DNA of 6,836 nucleotides from Clostridia bacterium. Its GTDB lineage: Bacteria > Bacillota_A > Clostridia > Peptostreptococcales > JAAYPU01. The notes under the pieces were generated by a model, which saw nothing but the letters and a program-made list of their open reading frames with translations, was not told where the DNA came from and did not search any database. The stretch is taken from the NCBI GenBank assembly GCA_022360735.1, contig JAKSCF010000433.1, positions 1-6,836 of the forward strand, written 5' to 3'. Of the stretch, positions 1 to 6,150 are shown piece by piece. The translations under genes and the position numbers were made by a program. The first letter of the stretch is position 1. The number at the start of each line of letters is the position of its first letter.

Positions 1-128
1 TAGAAAAATATTATCAAAAAAAAATATATTTGAATACAAAGAAAGGTGAAGGTACTAAAATTCACTTCAAGATTCCAATTGCCAAGATGAACCATGAGAT
101 AGATGAATCATTATCTGTGACAGAGTAA
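1..128 (+). CDS. C-terminal end of a probable sensor histidine kinase (partial, 5' end outside window)
   Basis: Frame 3 is open from the window edge to a TAA stop at 126-128 and encodes 41 residues. The visible part contains K-K-G-E-G-T-K (GEGT at nt 45-56) followed by an alternating beta strand ending in I-P-I. This is the pattern of the G2 box and last strand of a HATPase_c domain, where G-x-G-T helps close the ATP lid and the chain then runs into a strand ending in P. About 15 mostly polar, acidic residues follow. If this is right, the protein is a membrane or cytoplasmic kinase that phosphorylates a response regulator; the regulator gene at 6151 is a candidate partner. The dimerisation, H-box and sensor parts lie outside the window, so type and signal cannot be read. 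Another GHKL ATPase, such as an anti-sigma kinase, is possible. Confidence 0.6.
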   Translation, partial: EKYYQKKIYLNTKKGEGTKIHFKIPIAKMNHEIDESLSVTE

Positions 129-339
129 TAGTAATTCATCGGATGGTATATTAACAAAATTCTATGGAAGAGTATAAAAAAGTATGAAATAAATTAGATA
201 AAATAATGAAATAGCCTTAATGTCATAGATTTAATGACAATTTGCATTATTCATAGAAACTACGAAAAAGGAAAGTGCTTTTCAGTGTTTTTGAATTTAT
301 TGCAAATTATCTAGAATAAAGGTTCATATTGAAAAAATG
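129..339. other. Non-coding gap after the kinase-like gene
   Basis: This AT-rich stretch has stops in all frames and no credible gene with a ribosome binding site. Only weak structure is visible: a 6-bp inverted repeat TGTCAT/ATGACA (221-226 with 234-239), an 8-bp inverted pair AATTTGCA/TGCAAATT (239-246 with 301-308), and an imperfect 10-bp tandem AGTGCTTTTC/AGTGTTTTTG (274-293). None has a U-tract or a position that gives it a clear role. Confidence 0.5.
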
Positions 340-375
340 AAAAACTATGAAGAAATTTAAGCTTTATAGTTTTTT
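340..375 (+). terminator. Probable intrinsic terminator of the upstream kinase-like gene
   Basis: The arm AAAAACTATGAAG (340-352) pairs with CTTTATAGTTTTT (362-374) over 13 positions with one G-T wobble, leaving a 9-nt loop. The 3' arm runs into six T residues (370-375). The GC content is low and the stop codon of the upstream gene is over 200 bp away, so the call is less certain than for the hairpin at 6014. The hairpin lies upstream of the next promoter, so it would insulate that gene from read-through rather than act in its leader. Confidence 0.5.
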
Positions 376-384
376 GTCGTTTTA

Positions 385-403
385 TGTAAGAAATTTGTAA
401 GAA
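385..403 (+). promoter_or_regulatory. Direct-repeat operator, TGTAAGAA twice, probable activator site
   Basis: TGTAAGAA occurs exactly at 385-392 and again at 396-403, a start-to-start period of 11 bp (about one helical turn). The second copy ends 8 bp before the -10 hexamer at 412. No TTGACA-like -35 is present at the normal distance, and the repeats occupy that place. SARP-family activators of Streptomyces (AfsR, ActII-ORF4) are known to bind heptamer direct repeats 11 bp apart with the nearer one 8 bp from the -10. A response regulator with a SARP-like DNA-binding domain starts at 6151. The repeats and spacing are seen; the binding protein is inferred. Confidence 0.55.
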
Positions 404-408
404 TACAT

Positions 409-417
409 TGATATAAT
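409..417 (+). promoter_or_regulatory. Extended -10 promoter of the surface protein gene
   Basis: TG-A-TATAAT is a perfect extended -10 for the housekeeping sigma factor (TG at 409-410, hexamer 412-417). A start site near 424 would give a leader of about 48 nt before the ATG at 472. The usual -35 spacing (16-18 bp) falls on A-rich sequence unlike TTGACA, which fits an activator-dependent promoter or one relying on the extended -10. Confidence 0.7.
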
Positions 418-455
418 GAAAAGACGTGCAGGAATTATTATACATATTAAAAAAA

Positions 456-461
456 AGGAGG
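456..461 (+). promoter_or_regulatory. Strong Shine-Dalgarno AGGAGG for the surface protein
   Basis: A perfect AGGAGG lies 10 nt before the ATG at 472 and 7 nt before an in-frame TTG at 469. Either codon could start the protein, and the choice changes it by a single residue. ATG is preferred as the far commoner initiator. Confidence 0.8.
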
Positions 462-471
462 AAATGAATTG

Positions 472-3400
472 ATGATAAGCAAAAAAAGACTAATAATATT
501 GATTATGATTGCTTTATTGACAGTATTACCAAACCTAATAGATGAAAACTATGTTCATGCAGAAGAAATTTTTTATATTACATTTGCAAATGCCGTAGGC
601 AATGCAGACAAATTAACCTTCACAGGGAGTGAAAACAGTGAAAAAGGTATTATTGATAATGCGTTACAGCTAACCGGGGCTGGTGGCGACCAACTTGGTG
701 CCGTATTTTTTAAAGAAAAAGTAAAGGCTGATTCCGGATTTAGCACCTCTTTCAAATTCGAGTTTACGGATAAGCCGGGTGGTGCTGAAGGTGCAGACGG
801 TATGGTATTTATCTTATCTAAGAATAGCAATGTCTGCGGTATCGGAGGCTACGGAATGGGATATACGGGGATTAATAACAGCGTTGGAATAGAATTTGAT
901 ACCTATTGTAACCCGGAGAGTGAAGATAGTGACAGTCATATTGCAGCATATGTAAATGGACAGACTGGTACAAATATATATGGGGGAGCTTATTATGATC
1001 TTGGGGCAGATTATTTTGATGATGAGGCCGCAGATTATTATGCATGGGTCGATTATGATGCTGCGTCAGATAATATGCAGGTAAGAGTAAATAAAACAAA
1101 TGATAGAGCTGGTGCAGTGCTGGCTTTAGATATTAATATTGATATATCTTTATATGCAAGTGAAGAGTATTACGTAGGATTTACTGCTGCTACAGGGGGA
1201 GATTGGCAGAAACACAGAGTGTTGGAATGGTATTTTGATAACGATTATCATGCAGATGGACTTGATCCTGAGATAAGCTATTCAGTTGATACCACAAAAC
1301 CAACTTCTCCAAGCATAACCGACAATGGGAATTTAACGTATAGCATAGACGGTTCAACTGATGGTGAATCAGGAATTGCATATTATGAATATAAGATAAA
1401 TGCTGGGATTTGGAATAGTGGCACATCTTATGATTTAAGCAGCTCAGCAGATGGCGATTATACAATAGAAGCTCGTGCTATAGACAATGTAGGAAATATT
1501 AGTGATGTATCCAGCCTTTTAGTGACAAAAGATACAGAAGGCCCGACAGCCCCAACAGTAGACAAAGGAACAGGCGTATACACAAGCAGTGTAGCAGTAA
1601 CGGTATCTACAGCAGGCGATGCAGCCAATACATACTATACCACAAATGGGGATGAGCCGAATGATAGCAGTACGGAATTAACAAACCCAATAACAATAGA
1701 TGCAGCTCACGGAGGAAGTATACAGCTGAAAGTAGTATCCTATGATGTGCATGGGAATAAAAGCAGTGTACTGGAAGAGAATTATACCTTTGACAAAGAA
1801 GCCCCAAATACTCAAGATGATGTACTGTCCGAAAATATAAGCATCAATAGTAATCAAAGCATCACTATAAATCCTTCGGGAGACAGCACCAATACTGTTT
1901 GGATAGCACCGGAAGGAACCTTAGAATTTGTAGAAAGTGGTTCCATGACGAAAACATCTGGAAACAATACAAGCATTAATGCACCATTACTTGAAGGAAA
2001 CTACAGGGTATATGTAGTAGACGATAGTGGAAATGTATCACAAGGAAGCAAAGCCGTAATAACTGTAGATGATACATCACCGACAATAACAATTAAAACG
2101 GCTCCTACTGAATGGACAAATGAGGATGTAACCGTTACCACCATCTTTAATGAAGAAGGAAGCGGCGTCTCATCAACAAAATATGCAAAGGGCATAGTAG
2201 ATGCAGGGTATTTCATGTTATATGGAACGGAAATAGAAGACGGAAAGTTTAAAGTGAGTCAAAATAGTACCTATACTGTGTATGTAAGTGATAACTCTGA
2301 CAACGAGGCGATTGATACAATAGAAATAACAAATATAGACAAAACGAATCCACCAAAGCCAAGCATAATAAAAGATCCAGACAAGGATTTCTACAATGAT
2401 TCCTTTGTGATATTCATAAGTGCAGGTCTTGATGAAGGCTCAGGTTTATCTAAAATATTATATAGAACCGGCAGTGCAATAGATACAAAATATAGAACCA
2501 ATGGTGCAATAGATACCCCTTGGACTGAATACGAAGGACCTATAACAATATCTGAAGAAGGCGAGACAAAAATAGAAACAAAATCTATAGATAAAGCAGG
2601 CAATGAAAGTGCTATAGAAGCGGTAACGGTAATAATAAATAGGGAAATAGATGTATTTGTAAAGATAGAGATTGATCCTGATAAGGAGTTTAGCAATGAA
2701 GGTTATACCGTCACATTGGTTAAAGATGGGATTTCAGATGAAACCATAAACGCTTCCCAGGTTTATTATAAGTATACAGGTATCAGCGATTTTATCACAT
2801 ATACTGAACCTTTTGTTATCACAGAAGAAGGTGAAATGGAAATACAGGTTAAGATTATAGACAGAGAGGGAAATGAATTAGTACAAACCAAAACCGTAAT
2901 GATAGATAAAACATCACCAAATACTCAAAATCAAGTGTTGAAAGATAGCATCACAAAAAGAGGCGGACAACCCATACAAATTCAGCCAACTAAAGATGCA
3001 AATGATACCATATGGATAGCACCTGGGGGAACCACAGTATTTAAAGAAACAAATACTATGACGAAGGCATCTACAGATGCAGTATCTATATTAGTTCCGG
3101 TAGAAGAAGGGAAGTATCGGTTATATGTTGTAGACATAGCTGGAAATGTGTCCGATCCAAGTGATGCAATCGTTACCGTAGATAATACCCCTCCTAGCGT
3201 TAATGTAGAAAATGCGATGACATACAAAGAATACATAACCATATACTTTGGTGACGGTACAGCGATGCTAAATGGAGAACCCTTTGAAAATGGAAGTATT
3301 ATCAATGAGAATGGCATTTATACATTGATGGTAGTAGATGCATATGGAAATGCAAAGACTTTAACCTTTACGGTTGATAATGATGAAGAGTGGGTTAATA

Positions 3401-5952
3401 AAGACAGAGATGCCATTGAGATAGTCTATGTAGAAGGTGACAGTAATGAGCATGTTACTGCTAACATAGGACTACCAACTGAGGGACAAAACGGAAGCCA
3501 GATAATATGGTCAAGCAGTGATGAAAACGTAATTACTACAGCTGGAGAAGTCATTACGCCAAAGCAAGAAACAGAGATCATACTAACTGCAAATATCATT
3601 AAAGGAAATGCATCGATAACTCAGACATATGTATTAAAGGTAGTAGCAGATATTATAAAGCCTGAGATCACTTTATTGGGAGAAAGTGCTATTACAATAC
3701 AAAAAGGAGAACTGTATATAGAAAAGGGTGTTATATGCATTGATAATGAGGATGGAGATATATCGGATAAAGTGGAGATTAAAGGGTTTGTTGATACAAG
3801 CGTATTAGGAAAATATACACTTGTCTATAAAGGAATGGATTCATCTGGCAATACGGCACAAATACAAAGAACGGTAACGGTTATAGAAAAACCTATATCG
3901 ACTGAATCAACAATAAACGTGGATAATGATGGAAAAATAGATGATGAAGAAATAGCTGATGCAATAGAGAGTGCAAAACAAAATAAAGAAGAAAAAGTTG
4001 TAATAATCGTTGAGAAAGAGGTTGAAACCCAGAATCCGGTTAAAGTTAACATTAGTAAAGAACAAGTAGAAAATGCCCAAAAAAAAGATATAGATATAGC
4101 AATGGAGGCTAATAATGCATCCATAAAGATACCTATAAATGAAATCGATACAGAGCGTATGTCATCTAATTCAAGACTTGAATTAATCTGTGAGAAAGTA
4201 GATATAGAAGCAGAAGAAAACAAACAAATGGTAGATGATGATGTAAAAGCAGTTAATCAGAGTATGGCGATTTACGAGCATAATATATATGATTTTTCTA
4301 TGAAGTTAATAGAAGAAGATGAAGAGGGCAATATCGTCAATGAAGAAAAAATTGAAAACTTTAAAACAGAGAATGAAGAAATCATATTAAGAATAGTTGT
4401 GGGAAAAGAGATTGACGAAGATATTAAATTAATGACATTCTACTACAATGAAGAACGTGAAACGTGGGAATACGTCAAAGGTGAATATGAAGAAGACCTA
4501 GGAACTATGAAGTTTACTACAAGTCATTTAAGTATTTATTCAGTCATGTATCTTACTCAAGAAGAGAAGCAGCAAGAGATGGTAGCCATATTAAATGAAG
4601 AAGATGTAACAACTGATGAAGTATTGAATATTATTGAGGACATAGACATGGATTTTGAATCAGAAGTATTGAGCCAATATAATATGCTTACTGATAATTT
4701 AAAAAATGATATAGCACAAGAAATCCTAGAGCAAATGCCAGAAGAGGGATATACATATGAAACCTTAAAAGAAATGCATACTGAACTGGTAGCACAAAAA
4801 TATAATATTATTGGGCAAGATGACGCAAAGCCAGTTATTAAGCTCATAGGTAATTCTTTAGTAAGGATACCAGTTAATTCGGAATATATTGAGTTCGGTG
4901 CAACCGCTGAGGACAATTTGGACGGAGATATAACCGGAAGAATTATGATAATAGGAGAAGTAGATACGACTGATGTAGGTGGGTATACATTAAGATATAC
5001 AGTGCAAGATTTGAATGGAAATGAAGCAGACAAAGTAATTAGAAAAGTAATAGTCTATTCGTTAAGCGATAACGATGATGACGATGATGATGATGATTTA
5101 GTCAATGAAATAGAAAAACAAATCTTGTCAAGTATCGACCAAAATGAGGGTCAAATAAAGATAATAGGAAATCTACATGAATTAGATTATAAAGAGGATA
5201 ACAGAATAGAAAATGTTATAGAGATTGAATATGATGAAAGCAAGGTGGAGAATGAACTACATCTTTGTGCTTATGTATATGATGAAGAAAGCGGTGAATG
5301 GCACTCAATCGGCGGGGTAGTAAACCCTGAAGAGGACATAATTACTATAAAAGTAATAAATGGTGACAAAATAGCCATAACGGAGTATACAAAAACATTT
5401 GAAGATACTGATAATCATTGGGCAAAAGATGAGATAGAAATCTTGGCATCAAGACGTATTGTAGATGGAGATGGAAATGGATATTACCATCCAAATACAG
5501 GTATAACTAGGGCAGAATTTGCAACTTTGATAACAAAGATATTGAGACTTAGAATAGAAGATGCAGATACAATGTTTTTAGATGTTCAAGAGGATGCCTG
5601 GTATGCCCCATATATTGCATCAGCAAGAAAGGCAGGGGTTGTAAAAGGCATAAGTGAAACAGAATATGCACCTAATAGAATCGTCAATAGAGAAGAGATG
5701 ACTACAATGCTAATAAGAGCTTATCAATTGCAAAAGGATATAGATATTGAAGTTGACTCATCTGATGATGTTGAGAAGTTTACGGATGATGAAGAAATAT
5801 CGGATTGGGCTAAGGATAAAATATATAAAGCCAAGATCTTAGAATTGATAAAGGGAAGAACAAAAGAGCTGTTTGCTCCCAAAGAAGAGACACTAAGAGG
5901 AGAAGCTGCAGTTTTAGTTTATCGATTCTTACAAGCTCTAGGGGAGATCTAA
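472..5952 (+). CDS. Giant secreted L-type lectin / Ig-like repeat / SLH-anchored surface protein
   Basis: Probable cell-surface adhesin of 1826 residues. Residues 1-30 form a signal peptide: K4-K5-R6, a hydrophobic core, and a V-H-A cleavage site before E31. In order follow: an L-type lectin domain (31-260); about eight Ig-like modules (274-973), most joined by D-x-T-x-P type linkers, with a chitobiase-C-terminal-like YYTTNG module near 360-440; an atrophied bacterial Ig domain (974-1060); a DUF5011-like domain (1063-1140); an acidic region with a beta part ending FTTSHLSIY (to about 1356), seen in other SLH proteins; a helical stretch (1365-1450); a second DUF5011-like domain (1453-1530); eight Asp (1535-1542); a short beta region; and three SLH repeats (1643-1822). 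No LPXTG is present, so attachment is by SLH binding to wall polymer. The lectin would sit outermost on a long stalk. The gene appears monocistronic, with its own promoter and a terminator at 6014. Ligand unknown. The fold calls come from motif reading and the Ig boundaries are approximate. Confidence 0.9.
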   Translation: MISKKRLIILIMIALLTVLPNLIDENYVHAEEIFYITFANAVGNADKLTFTGSENSEKGIIDNALQLTGAGGDQLGAVFFKEKVKADSGFSTSFKFEFTDKPGGAEGADGMVFILSKNSNVCGIGGYGMGYTGINNSVGIEFDTYCNPESEDSDSHIAAYVNGQTGTNIYGGAYYDLGADYFDDEAADYYAWVDYDAASDNMQVRVNKTNDRAGAVLALDINIDISLYASEEYYVGFTAATGGDWQKHRVLEWYFDNDYHADGLDPEISYSVDTTKPTSPSITDNGNLTYSIDGSTDGESGIAYYEYKINAGIWNSGTSYDLSSSADGDYTIEARAIDNVGNISDVSSLLVTKDTEGPTAPTVDKGTGVYTSSVAVTVSTAGDAANTYYTTNGDEPNDSSTELTNPITIDAAHGGSIQLKVVSYDVHGNKSSVLEENYTFDKEAPNTQDDVLSENISINSNQSITINPSGDSTNTVWIAPEGTLEFVESGSMTKTSGNNTSINAPLLEGNYRVYVVDDSGNVSQGSKAVITVDDTSPTITIKTAPTEWTNEDVTVTTIFNEEGSGVSSTKYAKGIVDAGYFMLYGTEIEDGKFKVSQNSTYTVYVSDNSDNEAIDTIEITNIDKTNPPKPSIIKDPDKDFYNDSFVIFISAGLDEGSGLSKILYRTGSAIDTKYRTNGAIDTPWTEYEGPITISEEGETKIETKSIDKAGNESAIEAVTVIINREIDVFVKIEIDPDKEFSNEGYTVTLVKDGISDETINASQVYYKYTGISDFITYTEPFVITEEGEMEIQVKIIDREGNELVQTKTVMIDKTSPNTQNQVLKDSITKRGGQPIQIQPTKDANDTIWIAPGGTTVFKETNTMTKASTDAVSILVPVEEGKYRLYVVDIAGNVSDPSDAIVTVDNTPPSVNVENAMTYKEYITIYFGDGTAMLNGEPFENGSIINENGIYTLMVVDAYGNAKTLTFTVDNDEEWVNKDRDAIEIVYVEGDSNEHVTANIGLPTEGQNGSQIIWSSSDENVITTAGEVITPKQETEIILTANIIKGNASITQTYVLKVVADIIKPEITLLGESAITIQKGELYIEKGVICIDNEDGDISDKVEIKGFVDTSVLGKYTLVYKGMDSSGNTAQIQRTVTVIEKPISTESTINVDNDGKIDDEEIADAIESAKQNKEEKVVIIVEKEVETQNPVKVNISKEQVENAQKKDIDIAMEANNASIKIPINEIDTERMSSNSRLELICEKVDIEAEENKQMVDDDVKAVNQSMAIYEHNIYDFSMKLIEEDEEGNIVNEEKIENFKTENEEIILRIVVGKEIDEDIKLMTFYYNEERETWEYVKGEYEEDLGTMKFTTSHLSIYSVMYLTQEEKQQEMVAILNEEDVTTDEVLNIIEDIDMDFESEVLSQYNMLTDNLKNDIAQEILEQMPEEGYTYETLKEMHTELVAQKYNIIGQDDAKPVIKLIGNSLVRIPVNSEYIEFGATAEDNLDGDITGRIMIIGEVDTTDVGGYTLRYTVQDLNGNEADKVIRKVIVYSLSDNDDDDDDDDLVNEIEKQILSSIDQNEGQIKIIGNLHELDYKEDNRIENVIEIEYDESKVENELHLCAYVYDEESGEWHSIGGVVNPEEDIITIKVINGDKIAITEYTKTFEDTDNHWAKDEIEILASRRIVDGDGNGYYHPNTGITRAEFATLITKILRLRIEDADTMFLDVQEDAWYAPYIASARKAGVVKGISETEYAPNRIVNREEMTTMLIRAYQLQKDIDIEVDSSDDVEKFTDDEEISDWAKDKIYKAKILELIKGRTKELFAPKEETLRGEAAVLVYRFLQALGEI
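562..1251 (+). other. L-type (legume-like) lectin domain, residues 31-260 of the surface protein
   Basis: Signatures of the legume-lectin fold appear in order: G-A-D-G-M-V-F-I (D109, matching the conserved sugar-site Asp); the metal-site run with E141, D143, Y145, N147, D152 and H156, closely parallel to concanavalin A E8, D10, Y12, N14, D19, H24; and a late Y-V-G-F-T-A-A-T-G-G strand and loop. The key Ca/Mn ligands therefore seem kept, so carbohydrate binding is plausible. Two cysteines (C122, C146) sit around the site. Which sugar is bound cannot be read from sequence. Confidence 0.8.
1807..2082 (+). repeat. Ig-like module, copy 1 of a duplicated ~92-residue unit
   Basis: Residues 446-537 of the surface protein share a detailed pattern with residues 817-908 (nt 2920-3195): N-T-Q at the start, W-I-A-P-x-G-T, M-T-K, E-G-x-Y-R-x-Y-V-V-D, G-N-V-S, and a closing V-D-x-T-x-P. 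The shared W-I-A-P and M-T-K motifs are absent from the modules in between, so the two are sister copies separated by three other Ig-like modules. Confidence 0.75.
2461..2520 (+). repeat. 30-bp tandem duplication inside an Ig-like module
   Basis: Positions 2461-2490 and 2491-2520 match at 22 of 30 bases and encode YRTGSAIDTK followed by YRTNGAIDTP. The duplication is in frame and adds ten residues within the module at residues 627-722, near a Y-x-T-x-G turn like that of chitobiase-C-terminal domains. Confidence 0.8.
2920..3195 (+). repeat. Ig-like module, copy 2 of the duplicated ~92-residue unit
   Basis: Residues 817-908 are the partner of residues 446-537, with the same motif order from N-T-Q through W-I-A-P-G-G-T and Y-R-L-Y-V-V-D to V-D-N-T-P-P. 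The DNA has diverged considerably, which suggests an old duplication rather than a recent recombination event. Confidence 0.75.
5074..5097 (+). repeat. (GAT/GAC)8 trinucleotide run encoding eight aspartates
   Basis: Eight successive GAT/GAC codons encode D1535-D1542, just after the second DUF5011-like domain. It reads as a flexible, strongly acidic linker, perhaps binding calcium, between the stalk and the wall-binding end. A triplet repeat can change in length by slippage without shifting the frame. Confidence 0.85.
5398..5937 (+). other. Three S-layer homology (SLH) repeats, residues 1643-1822
   Basis: SLH1 begins F-E-D-T-D-N-H-W-A (F1643) and carries a canonical T-R-A-E (1679-1682). SLH2 begins F-L-D-V (F1702) and has N-R-E-E (1739-1742). 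SLH3 begins F-T-D-D (F1770) and has L-R-G-E (1808-1811). The arginine and final glutamate of each T-R-A-E-type motif are kept, and in known SLH trimers these motifs line the groove that binds pyruvylated secondary cell wall polymer. Non-covalent wall attachment is therefore expected. SLH1 also has an acidic D-G-D-G-N-G loop. Confidence 0.92.
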
Positions 5953-6013
5953 AGAAAATTGAGCGAAAAAATGTATTGTATAAAATATTTTCAAAAGTAT
6001 TAAATATTCGTTT

Positions 6014-6051
6014 CATATTCTTGGATGATTAAGTCCAAGAATATGTTTTTT
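6014..6051 (+). terminator. Intrinsic terminator of the surface protein gene
   Basis: A perfect 12-bp stem, CATATTCTTGGA (6014-6025) with TCCAAGAATATG (6034-6045), closes an 8-nt loop and is followed at once by six T (6046-6051). It lies 61 bp after the TAA at 5950-5952 and separates the surface protein from the regulator gene, so the two are probably separate transcripts. Confidence 0.93.
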
Positions 6052-6083
6052 AAATCGAAATATTCTAAAACCTTCAAGTTAAA

Positions 6084-6114
6084 TTGTTTTAGAGTAAATG
6101 AAATGTGATAAAAT
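6084..6114 (+). promoter_or_regulatory. Probable promoter of the response regulator gene
   Basis: TG-A-TAAAAT (TG at 6106-6107, hexamer 6109-6114) is a good extended -10. The best -35 candidate is TTGTTT at 6084-6089 with a long 19-bp spacer. It sits just after the terminator and would give a leader of about 30 nt. No TGTAAGAA repeat is present here, so no sign of the same control as at the surface protein gene. Confidence 0.5.
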
Positions 6115-6138
6115 TAAAGTTAGTAAATAATGAGTGGT

Positions 6139-6144
6139 AAGGTG
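6139..6144 (+). promoter_or_regulatory. Ribosome binding site AAGGTG of the response regulator
   Basis: AAGGTG ends 6 nt before the ATG at 6151 and decides that start over two in-frame alternatives: ATG at 6130, which has no Shine-Dalgarno, and GTG at 6142, which lies within this site. Confidence 0.65.
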
Positions 6145-6150
6145 ACGTAC

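Noticed and set aside
221..239. Inverted repeat TGTCAT/ATGACA as a terminator of the kinase-like gene
   Set aside because: The stem is 6 bp, AT-rich, and has no T-run after it; the hairpin at 340-375 is better.
375..381. Possible third half-site (TGT) upstream of the TGTAAGAA pair
   Set aside because: Only the first three bases match and the spacing is 10 rather than 11 bp; it also overlaps the end of the terminator hairpin.
464..472. Two-codon mini-ORF ATG-AAT-TGA overlapping the surface protein start
   Set aside because: Its ATG is only 2 nt from the AGGAGG, too close for efficient initiation, and the overlap is readily explained by chance in this sequence.
573..5033. Several open frames of 66-158 codons on the minus strand within the surface protein gene
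   Set aside because: They lie opposite a clearly coding frame, lack ribosome binding sites and recognisable domains, and their low-complexity composition mirrors the codon use of the + strand gene.
5926..5933. TTCTTACA, the reverse complement of the promoter repeat, near the end of the surface gene
   Set aside because: It is a single copy inside coding sequence with no second copy 11 bp away and no promoter nearby, so chance is sufficient.
5700..5952. Sortase LPXTG anchor or C-terminal membrane helix in the surface protein
   Set aside because: The C-terminus ends a few residues after the third SLH repeat, with no LPXTG, hydrophobic segment or basic tail.
6130..6150. In-frame upstream ATG (6130) and GTG (6142) as starts of the response regulator
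   Set aside because: Neither has a ribosome binding site at a normal distance; the ATG at 6151 has AAGGTG 6 nt before it and starts directly at the first receiver strand.
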